Source: Dendrophyllia cribrosa (taxonomy: Eukaryota > Cnidaria > Anthozoa > Scleractinia > Dendrophylliidae). From it: a stretch of DNA of 64,000 nucleotides. Where the stretch lies: NCBI GenBank assembly GCA_024195265.1, contig JAJLRJ010000008.1, positions 42,131,873-42,195,872 on the forward strand, given 5' to 3'. The position numbers and the translations under genes are program-made. Shown here piece by piece: positions 43,660-56,342 of the stretch. The notes beneath the pieces are model-generated. The model was not told the DNA's origin. It did not search any database and saw only the letters and a list, made by a program, of their open reading frames with translations. Each line of letters opens with the position of its first letter. The first letter of the stretch is position 1.

Positions 43660-44370
43660 GTGTAATGTGGCCTTGTGACCATTTAAATGAAAGATATTGC
43701 GCAGTACTTTCCTGTGGTACTGTTTATTATGCTGTACAAGGTGGTTCTAACGTTTGAGTCTGTGGATGAAATCCTAAAGTGTAACCATTCAAATGAAAGC
43801 TATTGAGCAGTACTTTCCTGTGGTATTGTTTATTATGCTGTACAAGGTGGTTCTAACGTTTGAGTCTGTGGATGAAATCCTAAAGTGTAACCATTCAAAT
43901 GAAAGCTATTGAGCAGTACTTTCCTGTGGTATTGTTTATTATGCTGTACAAGGTGGTTCTAACGTTTGAGTCTGTGGATGAAATCCTAAAGTGTAACCAT
44001 TCAAATGAAAGCTATTGAGCAGTACTTTCCTGTGGTGCTGTTTATTATGCTGTACAAGGTGGTTCTAACTTTTGAGTCTCTGAATGAAATTCTACGGTGA
44101 GACCATTCAAAAGTCTTCAAAAGAAAGCTATTGAGCAGTACTTTTCTGTGGTACTGTTTTTTTTATGCTGTTTATGGTGGTTCTAACTTTTGAGTCTGTG
44201 AATGAAATCCTAAAGATTGACCATTCAAATGAAAGCTACTGAGCAGTACTTTCCTGTGGTGCTGTTTATTATGTTATACAGAGTGGTTCTAACTTTTACG
44301 TCTGTAGATGAAATCATGAAGCGTCACCATCCAAATGAAAGCTCTCTTATGGCAGTGTTTGTTTTCCAGG
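43660..44370 (+). repeat. 106-bp satellite array 2
   Basis: GCAGTACTTTCC recurs at 43701, 43807, 43913 and 44019 with exact 106-bp spacing, then two or three diverged units follow to about 44350. The central three units are nearly identical to each other. Confidence 0.92.
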
Positions 44371-45313
44371 TTTACGTACTTTTTGGCCGCTCTTGACAAC
44401 AAAAGGGTTAAATGTAATGTACTTTGAACACATTTTAACACACAGAAATGAAATCACATACTTAACTAGCTAGAGATTATCATTTCCCACCCAAGTTTAC
44501 TTTACATTGTAAGCCTGGAGCAGGCTTACGTTTGGGGTCGAGGCAAGGCGGAAGACGTACAGGCAAAAAGCCACTATCCCCCACCCTGCCCACTCGCGGG
44601 TCAGGCTCACTTCGCTCACCACCTCGTTTTCGCGGTGTCACCGCTGATACGTGAGACCCTAAACGTAAGCCTGCTTTCAAGCTGTTGCTGGCAGCTAAGC
44701 TCAGGCCTGAACTAAGCTTGTGATCATGTGTTAATCACGAGTCAATCACGTGGTTCAACGCCAACCAACACGCAAGTTACAAATGGCGCTTCTAAGATAG
44801 CGCAAGTCTGGATCAATCTCGTCCCCAGAGCCCGCACGTTTCAGGTCATCAGAGACCGAACGTGTCCGCAACCTTGGTGCTGACCAAAAGGAACGTGGCC
44901 TCTGGGAACGAGATTGGAGTCTGGATCAGATCAGAAATATAAGCTAATGTTTAAATCTTTAGTTTGTATAATCATTCTTAAACTCATTAATAAGTCATCA
45001 AGTTGAAATAAAGAAAATAATAAGCGTGATGGTGGGTTTGGAAACCCAATATTCATTAGCACAGATTTAGCGATTTAATTCCTTCGTTTCCTCTGTATTT
45101 AATGATCAGTTTAAGAAGCTATATAAAACACTGGAAAGAGCGTTTCATCGGGTATCCAAACACCTTGAAGGAAATCCTGACGAAGCACTCTTCCTCATGT
45201 TTGATATATCACGCCTTCTTTTTCGTGGTTGAGCAAGAAGTAAAAAAAAAACACACGAAGCGAAACGTGCAGGAGAAACAGCGAGGTTCTGTTTTCTCGT
45301 GTTCATTTCGGGG

Positions 45314-45345
<32 letters not shown>

Positions 45346-46610
45346 GGGGGCAAAAGGCCACGTTCGAAAAAAAATGCCCTCCAATCTCTACTGAGCTACA
45401 AAGAAAACCACAGAAGGTTAAGAAATTTGCACTGTTATTACAATTCAGGTTAGAACTTTGACGCATCGAACGTGGCGCATTGCCATATGATATTCACTTG
45501 CCCTTGGTCGGCAGATGAAGGCTACCGTGCGTAAAATATAGAAAGATGTCGCATATAGATTGCGGCATTTAGCAAGAACTGATTGTTGTTAGTAATATAT
45601 TAGCAAAACCAAAGAATTCTGTAATTTCACATTATTTCATTACAAATATAACTACAGCTACTTTGTTCAGTCGTGATACAATCTCAATTCCTACTGCCGC
45701 TAACACCCAATTTGATCAAATTTGACAAACGAATTAAAGTCGGTATATTAAAAGAATATTTAATATACTTAAAGCAATATCTCGAAATTCTTGAGGCTCA
45801 TGAGCTTGTCAGGGCTCTATCAAATAATGCAAAGACCCAATCAAACAAGAATAACAAGCTATAAATACGGCAAAACGAGGCGTGTCATAGCGAGAATGCT
45901 CGCTCAAGAATTAAGAGATATCTTGTTCTATGTCATGATTTAAATTAGTAAACATATTATAATATTAGTCAGATAATGCTGAAATTTATAATCCTTAAGT
46001 TTGGTTAACGCAAATAAAGTAAATACAAGCAAAGCGAAAATTAAAAAAAGAGAAACAAAATTGAAATTTTGTCTTTTCATGTTTAAGTATAGGTATACCA
46101 AACAATGTAGCTTGAAAGAGAAACGCAAAAGTAGAAATTAAAGTATAACAGAAGCGCATGCATGCGCCAATCTTGTTCCCTGGAAGCAAGAGCGCGCATG
46201 TGTTCACTTCGCTGCTTTTCGCTTGGGTCACGGGGGCTTGCGTTTGTGCTGGGGGAAGGGGGGAGAGACAGCTTGCTCGCAGGCTCCTGTTTGCGTCGAC
46301 CTAACTTCACAAATACCCGATTTACCCCACTCAATATTATCCTTCGACAGAAATACTTCTACGATTCTGATTGGTTTAAATGATCAAGTTGACGCGATAG
46401 AATTCAACCACGGAGCGGAACTTAGACACTTTCTACCTGGCGATAGTTTCCCTTGAATTCTTTGTTCGCTAAATCTAGCATATACAAGTATTTCGTTCTC
46501 GGATGAAGATGGGCTAATTCCTCGGCCGATCCACTATATTGTTATAATTATACCTCGGATAATACAATTATTGCGCCTACATTATACTGCGCAAATAGTT
46601 AACATACGTG
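44371..46610. other. Intergenic, nothing recognised
   Basis: 44505-44690 contains an AAGCCTG.AGCAGGCTTACGTT-type inverted repeat, probably a MITE. A run of 30 G lies at 45315-45344. Glycine- or proline-rich frames there are artefacts of that run. Confidence 0.4.
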
Positions 46611-46617
46611 GATTGCT

Positions 46618-49543
46618 TCAAGCTGAGACATCTTTCTTGGTTTCTTTAAGAGCGATGCCGTCCACTGCAAAGGAGTATTCTGAATCCATTTGGTTCTTGT
46701 GGATGTACTCAGCGGTGAAGTAACCGATCAAACTAATGATTAACACCACCAGCAGGATGATAAGCTTCACCTTGATGCACAGGAAGTTAGCGTACGCAAA
46801 GGCAATAACAAAGCCCAACGATTCCCAAAGACGGTAGTTTGAGAACGCGGGCTCTTGATTGTCGTGGAAGAACACACCGTACATGGCTGATAAAAAGAAA
46901 GAAAGGATAGAAAACTTAAACGTAAACAAAAAGATTAAAAGTTGCACTTATGCCACAGGCAGCCCACTCGACCGGAGCTACAATTCCGTTTTGTTAAAAA
47001 TACTGAAAAACAGACAGCATCATTGACAAGCACATTGCAAGAACTTTCATTTGAATGGTTAGTACACGTTGGGATTTCACCCACGACTCAAAAGTTAGAA
47101 CCAACTTGTACAGCATAATAAACAGCATGACAGGAAACTACTGTTCAATAGCTTCCATTTGAAGGGTCACACGTTAGGATTTCATTCACAGACTCAAAAG
47201 TTAGAACTACTTTGTACAGCATAATAAACAGTACGACAGGAAAGTACTCTTCAATAGCTTCTTTCATTTGAATGGTCACATTTTAAGATTTCATCCACAG
47301 ACTCGAAAGTTAAAACCACCTTGTACAACATAATAAACAGCACCACAGGAAAGAAATGGTCGTTTCATCCCGGGATGAGATTTCATCCCGGTTCTCAGGA
47401 CGGGGACAAAACCATGTAAAAAGCAACAAGGAAATGACCGCATATGGGGTTGATCCCATCCCGGGACGAAAGTCATCCCGGACGAAAACTCTTCCGTAAA
47501 CGGGCTCTTACCCGAAATTGTGACGTCGTCAAAATTTCCCGTAATTCTAAAAAAGGTATTTCCAGAAACAAAGTAACCATGGTAACACTGTAACTATGAT
47601 AACAATAGAAGGTCTTACCATTGATCTGAGTCTGCCAGACAGCATCACAGTACCCCAACAGAGCAGCGATCACATAGAACACCCACAGCAGATGGTAGTC
47701 AGGCCGCCAGATTAACATGATGATGATGACAGCGAAATGAATCACTGCTCCGCTGATGAAAACTGGAATTCTCCCAGTGTACTTGGTTAGGCGACCAAGC
47801 GTCAGCGAGAAGAACGCGTCTGTTGCGCCGAAACAAATCATCACGAAGCCAACGCGGTGGATTCCCAATGAACACGTTACGAACGCCTGGTTAAAACACA
47901 AATATTTGAGTTAGGGGCGTTTATTAGAGACATAGTTATTTCATTTCTCTGCAAAGTCTTCTGCCTGGAACGCAACTAAATACAACATCTCTAAAACGTA
48001 AAACTAGTTTCATTTTTGCACTGCATAGGTTTCCTTGTATTGCTCACATTTCAAGCAGAATTTGGGGGTGGGGGCGTTTATTAGAATAAATACGAGAGAG
48101 AGTTTTTCCTCAATTTTCATCATGTGACCGATTAGAGCAATGTCGCAAAAAATTTCTCGTCAGAAATGGAGCCAGGATTCTTTGAAGTCAAAAACACGAT
48201 GATGTCAAATACCCCGGGGTATACAGATGGCAGGCTAATGCCAACCCCCCCGGGATTTAAGTAACTACCAGACTAATTCCGGGGGAGGGATGGGCACTGC
48301 TGGAATTGACTGATGCATTATACGCGGGTTTTTGCTGTATCTCATTTACATGTCATACCGAAGTAAAATCTCCAAAGGTAAAGGCCTGTTCCAGTCCACT
48401 GAACATGGTGATCGGCAGCACCAGGAGCATGCGCTTGTCCTGCAAGTGCTTGATTGTGGCGATCAGCAGATTCACGCTGGACTCCTGCGCCTTTCTTCGG
48501 TCCAGATTCCCGATGAGTCGGTCGAGCATGACGATAACAAACAGCACCGCAAAACATCCTATCGCCACGTAAATACTCAACAGCTTGATAACTAAGCTAC
48601 GGTTGTATTCACCGGTTGAATTGCCCAAGGCAGGAGGAGGCTTACAGTAATTTGTACCACACACATCACCGGCGTTCTCGCGGAACGTATCTTTGACTCC
48701 CTGTTGAAGGACAAGTGATGAGATGAGGTTGCCCCAGATTTGACCACTCTGAAAGATCAGGAAGAAAATGCCAAAGTAACGTGTTACGACCGCGTCTTGC
48801 GTCTCACGGCTCAGCTGCGAATAGCGGATTCCTGTGGTGGTAAGATAGGCGCACTTTGAGGACCAAAGGGGTGCGGCACACATCCCTTAGAAAGAAAAGG
48901 AAAACATATTTACTTATAACTACCACGCAATTCCGAAAGTAACATGCGCAGTCCCCGTTACTTTCGGATATAGCAGCCCTTAGTGGCCAGAACTTTCGGA
49001 TTGCCGTTATTTTTAGACCGATAAAATACGCGAACAAAATCAATTCCGAGAAACTTCCCTATCTGAAAGATAATTAGCAGTATTTTCCTTCTGGGAGGAG
49101 AGGGTGGATAAAGACAATTTTCTTTACTCACCGATTATTATAGATGCAGGTATAAGTGTCCCCCACCGAGCGTAGTAATTGGCCACCGTGTACAGAACGT
49201 AGCCCGTCATAGACAGCACCAAAGTCCACTTACACCCGAGTCTTCCAATCACAAAGGGAGGTACGAAAATGCACGACAAAATCAGGGCTGCATAAATCAC
49301 ACACAGCGAGGCTAGACCCAGCCCTTCATCCGGGTTCAAACTACTCTGCAAATTCTGAAGGGACTGGAACGCAGTGAAAAGGAAGAGAAAGCCGAAGCTG
49401 ATAACGTAGATATTTTTTGTGATCTTTCTTTTCTCTTTCTTTCTTTCCTCGGGTGACATTCTCTTCTCTTCTTCGCCTGGCACTAAATGGTTGGCGCTTG
49501 CTCTGGTATCTAGTTCTACAGTTTCCTCCGTTAACCCATTCAT
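46618..49543 (-). CDS. UNC93A: UNC93A-like multi-pass membrane protein (4 exons)
   Basis: Exons in coding order: 49543-49132, 48885-48359, 47886-47619, 46886-46618. All junctions are GT-AG and in phase; product 491 residues. A hydrophilic, charged N-terminus of about 45 residues is followed by 11-12 hydrophobic helices of the major-facilitator fold. A cysteine-containing extracellular loop with NST and NRS glycosylation sequons lies between helices about 5 and 6. The segment GDFTSAFVTCSLGIHRVGF across exons 2-3 is characteristic of UNC93A. UNC93 proteins are plasma-membrane or endosomal; UNC-93 in worms regulates a potassium channel, UNC93B1 traffics Toll-like receptors, and UNC93A is less defined. 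An acceptor-like T-tract and AG just upstream of the ATG suggest a 5' untranslated exon. Introns 2 and 3 carry MITEs and a satellite. Confidence 0.92.
47040..47360 (-). repeat. 106-bp satellite array 3 (inverted)
   Basis: About three diverged units on the minus strand (GGTTCTAACTTTTGAGTC, TGCTGTTTATTATGCTG), inside intron 3 of the UNC93A-like gene. A CCCGGGATGA-type inverted-repeat element follows at 47365-47490. Confidence 0.8.
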
Positions 49544-49578
49544 TTTATCAACTTCTGTAATCTTTTCCTTCGCTCGAA

Positions 49579-50548
49579 CTGTTAAAAAAAAGTAGAAAGA
49601 TATTAGTAAATGTAGCTAGAACGAACGCCTTGCAATTGTACAGTTTGCAGCGCAGGCAAAGGTCTTACCGCACCAAAATTTACAACAAGCCAATTAGAAG
49701 TTGTATTAGTATGTTGGTTCTCGAAAATTCAAACGATTTTTCTTTGTCTTGTATCCGAAAACTTTACCAAAGAATCAGATCACATCACATGCCTTTTAAA
49801 ATGGAAAATTACAGCCAATTTCGCGCCAAAAACACGACGCGGCTACACGGACATGCGTCATTGCACTCATGCCGGCTACTCACGTTTATCCTCGGCTCGT
49901 ATAAAACATGTTGTCAAAAAACCCAACGTTTTGTGGTGTTTTTCCGCTCATTAACGCTGGGAAATATGGCAGAAAACATTACAGGTAGGATGAAAGTAAG
50001 TCTAACCAAAATGGTTTCCTTTTAAAAGTATTTTCATTGAAAATAGTCAGTTTTATAGCAATTTTTAAATACGAATTGACTTCAAAAGTTGAAAGAGCTA
50101 CTTTGTTTACTTAGTAAGCTATGCAATTTTTAGCGCTTTTCATGTAATGTTTAAGGAAATACCGGCTATCGAAAATTACAAAATTGTTGGGCGACAAAAG
50201 CGCCAATAAGCCATTAATTTCTTGTAACATTTTTATATATAAAAGAGCATTACACGAAGAGTATCTAGAAAGCTTATATCGGGCTCAGAAGCCTCAAATG
50301 TCCTTCCCTGCTAGCAGAAAACTTCTCCATTGTTTGAACCGGGAAGAATAGGAGACTGGTCTGACTCGTAACGATGTTTGATGTAACGACGTTTCCTTCT
50401 TTGAATTTTTCTAAAACTTCGCAATTTTTTTGAGATACTAAGCTTAAGCTTATCCTTTTCAGAAAAAAATTTGTAGTCTGAGCAATTTAGTTAAAAAGTT
50501 GAATATGAACGACACTATGTTCCTTTCCTTCCAAAAAGTTGGCCTTAA
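49579..50548. other. Upstream region of the UNC93A-like gene
   Basis: Should hold the promoter and a 5' untranslated exon of the minus-strand gene; no motif is convincing. Ends at the TTAA that flanks the next transposon. Confidence 0.35.
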
Positions 50549-50626
50549 GGTGATTCCTCAGTATTGCACTGCGCATCCTGTACTGCGCATAACACACGTA
50601 ATTCGCAACATCGGCAGCATTAAAAC

Positions 50627-53600
50627 ATGGCTGCTTTTTTGGCCAGAAATCTCACCAGGCATAAAAATGGGCGCTTCATAAAATCATCGGTGAAAAAAAG
50701 AACTGAAATTTTGTTTCAAGATCTAGAGAGAAAAAGAAAATCAAACGACAGTGTAAGCGCGAAGCCATCCGTCGTTTCGTTGTCAGAGGATTTGTCAGAG
50801 GGCGAATTCCCGGTAATCGGGAGACGTATCGTTGAACTAAATTTGCTTGCAAAGGAGCTTGACAATGGATGTAATGCATGTGGAAAGCCGCTCCGTCTAT
50901 CCAACTGTACAGAGGAGACGATCTCGGGAATGGGAAGCTTTCTGTATGTCACCTGTAGGGAGGAAGAATGTGGCGAAGTAAATGTGTGCCATACAAGCAA
51001 AGCGCACCGAGTAAACGGAGGCCGCGGAAGACCAGTGTTTGACATAAATACGAAACTTGCTGCCGGTAAGTAACCATTGCTTTTGTAGGCATAGACAAAT
51101 ACAGTCTATTTTAAAGTCGATAAAAGAGTTAAATATTTTTGTATTAATCTGTTCAAATGCTACTGGTAGGAATGTTACATGCCGGAATTGGGCCTACCCA
51201 TGTAAACTCACTACTGACATCGATAAACCTTCCTGCTGTTGCCGAGAACACCCTGAAGGCGAGAGAAAGGGAAATTGGACCAGTCATTGAAAGAAAGGCA
51301 AAGGAATCATGTGGAAAAGCGTTGGAAGTGGAAAAGAGCCAGTGGATGGACGAAAGTTTAAACGGTGAAAAGTCTGGAAAAGGAGTGGGAATCGGAGCGT
51401 CATACGACATGGGTTGGCAGAAGCGAGGGAAAGGACACAATAGTCTGAACGGTAAACCATACTATTTTTAAATAGTATAAACAGTAAAAAGGCAGTAAAC
51501 AGACAGTGGTTAATGTTTGATGATAATTAATAGTTTATGCTTTACTAGCAGCGAGTATGTAAATAAGCTATAAATTCTCTCGAATTCGCTTGTGGCTAGT
51601 ATTGAGAGTAGTTCCCAGTAGCACAGCTGTATAAAATAAACGTAAAGTTGATTTAATATGCAAGATAAATCCTTTCTGAAGAGAATGTTTTGAAAATGCA
51701 ACTAAATTATTGGATTGACTGTTTTTTCTAGAGTACAACAAGGGCACAAGAAACGGTGAATTAGAGAAATTATAAAGTTGCGGACCTCCGTGGAAACACA
51801 CACTTCGCTCGTTGAATTCAGCGAATTCAGGCAAAAACAGAAGTATTACTCGTAAATCATTTAGTCAGTTATTATAAAGATTCATTATAGGACCTTGTGG
51901 TTATTTGTGAGATATGTGATTGATTTTTAAAACGTGAAATGAGAGTAAATTTAACCATTTTTGCCAGGCACTTTTTACTGTATTACTGCACTCAAAGATG
52001 GAAATATATTCAAAAATCAGTGAGTGGAAACTTTTTTGTGTATGATTTACCTCCCAGGAGCTGGCACTATGATAGGGATAAAATCAGGAAAAGTTGTTGC
52101 TTATGCTACAAGGAATAAAAGGTGTGCCATTTGTGAGGCAGCATCAAGGAAAGGCCAGGCAGAAGCAAGACCGCATGATTGTAGACTGAACTGGTCTGGT
52201 TCTGCTAAGGCTATGGAGCCAGATATAGGTAATTGAGAAGCTTGTCACCATATACTACTCACAGACAGTCAATATTAAAGGAACAGTTGTGATTGGAAAA
52301 GCAACAATTAATACAATTATTTATTGCATTACATCTTCGTAACTTCACTTTATTGGTTATAATGAGGTGCAAGCAAAATAAAATAGCATAAACAGTTACT
52401 TCATGTAATTATATTGTCTGTAAAGCAACAGGATCATGTTTCTTTGTATACAGTCAGGGTATTCTTCATAATTACAGCATTACCTTAAAGCAATTAATTG
52501 ATTGAGCTCAATTTACTGGCGACAATTTTTTAATATAGTTATTGCAAATTTTTAGTCAAATGTTATTTACAATATTCTTTTTACGAATCTTGAATTTGAC
52601 TTTTTATTGAAGCTGTCTTGGCGTTTCATCCTCAGTCTCACATTTAAAAGTCTAAACAGTCTTATATTTGCAGAATAATTTATTGTCCAGTGGCAGATCC
52701 AGATCCTGTTTGAACTGGGGAGGAGATTTAATAATGGGGGTGGTGGGTTAATGATAGAGACTGAAAATATTGTCTCTACAAGAAAGGAGGTTCCCAGGCC
52801 ACCTTGGCCCCTCCCCTAGACCCGCCACTGCTGTCTTAGTGTCTTCCAAAGACTCAAATTTACAATTCATATTCTATACCGTAGGTGCCAACTTAGCTCA
52901 AGAATGTGCAAATAAGTACAATGCTGAAGTGCAAATATTAGTTGGAGATGATGATTCAGCCACAGTGAAGAAAGTCAGGGAAAGTGTTTCACACAACGTA
53001 GAGAAGTGGTCAGACATCAATCATGCCAAAAAGTCATTTACTGGTCATTTGTATGCTCTACAATCACAGTTCAAAGGGCAGCTCAGCACAAAAGTGGTAG
53101 ATTATTTTTCAAAATGCTTTGGATATGCTCTGGTGCAAAACAGAGATAACACAGAAGGTCTAAAGCAAAGTTTGAGAGCCATTGTCCCTCATGCTTTTGG
53201 TAAGCATAATCAACACTGTAGTGTCACCTGGTGTGGGTTTTTGAAAAACCCATCCAGCTACCATCATGCTTCCCTACCATATGGCAAAGATCTGAAAGGA
53301 GACAAGTTACAAGAAGAGCTGGACAAGGTGATGCAGATGTTTATCCAAAATGCTGACAAACTCTCACCTCTCGGTTCCAGCCAGGCTAATGAGGCCATAA
53401 ACAACACCATCGGTAGTAAAGCCCCCAAGATACGTCACTATGGTTCAAGTGAAAGTAATGATTTTAGAGTTGCGTGTGCTGTCAGTCAAAAGAATCTTGG
53501 CCATAATTATGTCTCAGAGGTGAGGATCTCTGTTCTTAGAATAAATTTTTGTTATGTTGTTCCACAAAATACTCCTACTTCCCCATGAAAGTTTTTTATT

Positions 53601-55470
53601 TAAACCCTCACCCTTTCAAAATTTGCATGTGAAATGTGGGAGGGTTAGTGTCTTCTGCAAATGTATATAATTTCATGTGAGAGAAAATGTGTCATAAGCA
53701 TACTATCATAGACTGCAACAAAAAGCATCAGAATTCAAAATAATATATGAACATATTTTCAAGAGGAATACTGAATTTAAATGAAATGAAATGAAATTAA
53801 GTATGGAAAAAAGTATGTAATGGGACTTCTTTGTCTAGTTAATGTTAATAATAAGAGAAAAATCATAATTTTTTTCCCTACAATTAATATAGGCTTTACA
53901 GGAAATACAACTTTCACCTGGGGTTAACAGCCAGCAGTATGGTAATAGAGTAGACAGGAAGATGGGCAGGCTAAGGGTTGTAGAAAAAACAAAAGAATTC
54001 AAAACAAAGAGAAGAGAAAGACACAACAAAAGAAGCACAAAGGTCAGGCAGCTAGAGGTCAGAGAGGGAACTCAGTATCAAAGTGGTTTGGGGTTTACCT
54101 CCAATGATCAAGAAGTAACAGACCAAATTCCACAACCGATCACTCCTCCGAAGAACAGACGAGCTTGCACCAGTGAAAAACAGTATAAAAAAGTAGTGTT
54201 TGATTTGGAGACAACATCTCGAGGTACTTTCACTCACAATCTTGAAAAAAGGGAAAAAATGAGTTTTGAATTATCTTCCCCAGCACTACATCCAGGTTTA
54301 GGTGAATTACAATTATGGGTCCACAGATTTAGAGAACAGCCATACTAGAAAGGGGGAAGGGGGGGGGGGGGGGGGGGGGTACTCAGGCCATTGTTTGGGT
54401 TTTTGAAATTGTTGAATCTGGGTCTTTTGGGGGTTCAGAATTGTCAGTATTCTGGGCTATTGGACTTTTTATGGGTCTAATGTTGGCCTTAAATGGAACA
54501 TTGTTGCATAAAAAACTTGGCCTGACATACACACCTTCCAGTCACCAATATAACAGAGTAACCCCACCCCTGGGTGTAACACAATATGTCGTGTAAGCAC
54601 TCATGGGTGTTAAAAGTTCAATAAAAACATAAGTATTAATTAGCAAAACAATTTCCCTTTGTTTTCTCAGCTAATGATGCAGAGATTTGCCAGCTTGCTG
54701 CAATCCATGGCACAAAGCAGTTCAATGTCTATATCCTTCCACTGGGTAGAATTTCCCCAAGTGCAACAACAGTCAACAAGCTGTCAATCATTCATGGCCG
54801 TTTGTTCTATGATGGAAGTCCAGTTACTGCTGTCAACCTTGAGATTGCAATACAACAGTTTCTAAACTGGTTGCGGAGCTTGAAAGAACCATGCCTTTTG
54901 TTGGCACATAATGCCAAGTTATTTGATGCGAAGCACTTGTTTGCAGCTCTGGTGAAGTCAAACAAAACTGTTCAGTTTTCAGAATTGGTTCTTGGCTTTT
55001 GTGACACTTTGCCAGCATTCAAGGAGGTGATTCCTGACAGAAAGTCATACAGTCAGGAGAATTTAGCCAGGGATCTCCTTCAATCTAGTTATAATGCCCA
55101 CAATGCACTCAGTGATGTGCAAATGTTACAAGAACTAAGTGAAAAATTTCTCAGTGCTCAAGTTGTGGAGAAAAACAGCTTTTCTTTCTCTTGGTTTCAA
55201 GACTACACAGAGTTCTTGAGTCAGAAAAGACGAAACCTTCACACCCTCCAACCCCTTATTGCTGCAAAAGCAATTACTGTGGGTATTGCTGAGAAAGCTG
55301 CCGCATCTGGGTTATCATCTAGTCACTTGCTCCTAGCCTTCCAAAGGGGTGGCATTGAAGGTCTCTCCAATGTCCTGAAAGAGAAATGTAACGGAAAGGC
55401 TCGTGTCACTAACAAAACTCAAACCATCAAGAAAATATGCGACTTTTTCTTGGACCACTCTGAAGAGTGA
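50627..55470 (+). CDS. Mutator-like DDE transposase fused to DEDDh exonuclease (6 exons)
   Basis: Exons: 50627-51065, 51170-51451, 52058-52228, 52885-53519, 53893-54223, 54671-55470. All junctions are GT-AG and in phase, giving 885 residues without a stop. Residues about 80-135 form a Cys-rich zinc module (CNACGK...CREEEC...CHTSKAH). The transposase core has D226 in ASYDMGWQKRG, a D near 320 in VGDDDSAT and E467 in ANEAINN, plus a CAIC...HDC zinc knuckle in exon 3. A basic linker (exon 5) leads into a DEDDh exonuclease: D613 and E615 in FDLETT, D705 in HNAKLFDAKHL, H763 and D768 in HNALSD. The C-terminal ~100 residues are unassigned. The transposase should cut at the element ends; a 3'-5' exonuclease in the same chain could trim or proofread ends, which is inference. 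Complete catalytic sets suggest a young or active copy. Confidence 0.87.
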
Positions 55471-55829
55471 ACTGAAAATGAAATGTACACCTCTTCAAGG
55501 TAGAATTGGCCGTTTTCTTGCACCCCATACCTTTGGTTGAAGAACTTTTCCGTAGACACACAGGTTTTACAAAATGAACAAAATGTCTTGTAAATCCTCT
55601 AGAAAGCCTCCAACCCCCCCCCCCCCCCTCCCCCTCTAACAACCCCCCCTATTTTGGAGCAAGAAATTTATTAACCACACCCCTCTTTTTTTCATAACCA
55701 AATCAATAAACAACAATGTATTACCAGAACATTTCCATTATATCCAGACATGAATTCACACCAGTACTCCCCAGTTTTGATAGCAATATAGAGGGTTTGA
55801 ATCCATGAGGAGTCAAGAGTTTGTCTACA

Positions 55830-56342
55830 CGAGAATTTAGTTTTATCGACTGAGTCGATAAGGTAAATTGACCACCGTAAAAAGATTCAAATAGCTGACG
55901 TTTCGAGCGCTAGCCCTTCGTCGGAGCGAATCAAGGAATTGTGGGTAGTGTGTGGTTTTATATAGTAAGCGGTGGAGCTACGCTATTGGTGGAAATTTGG
56001 TGACGTGAAAAACAAATGTAGATTAGTTGAATGAAAAGCGTTCGTTGATTCCGTGGGGTTTGAGAGTGCCGAACGAACGCTTTTCATTCAACTAATCTAC
56101 ATTTGTTTTTCACGTCACCAAATTTCCACCAATAGCGTAGCTCCACCGCTTACTATATAAAACCACACACTACCCACAATTCCTTGATTCGCTCCGACGA
56201 AGGGCTAGCGCTCGAAACGTCAGCTATTTGAATCTTTTTACGGTGGTCAATTTACCTTATCGACTCAGTCGATAAAACTAAATTCTCGTGTTTCATCCCC
56301 CCACCGACGCAGCACCACAGTTTCTCTAGAAACTAACCCCAT
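55830..56342. mobile_element. Foldback element with 17-bp target duplication, copy 2
   Basis: Arms 55830-56050 and about 56070-56288 are complementary; a 54-nt tail follows, identical to that of copy 1. The direct repeat TCAAGAGTTTGTCTACA flanks it (55813-55829 and 56343-56359). It is longer than copy 1 because each arm includes about 120 bp of additional sequence. Nested in the TTAA transposon, hence younger. Confidence 0.85.

Noticed and set aside
43660..44370. CRISPR or gene array from the 106-bp repeats
   Set aside because: Continuous tandem satellite with no unique spacers; frames within it are interrupted.
45102..45466. Glycine- or proline-rich frames on both strands
   Set aside because: Created by the run of 30 G at 45315-45344.
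49630..50025. 131-codon plus-strand frame upstream of the UNC93A-like gene
   Set aside because: No similarity recognised and it lies in the presumptive promoter region.
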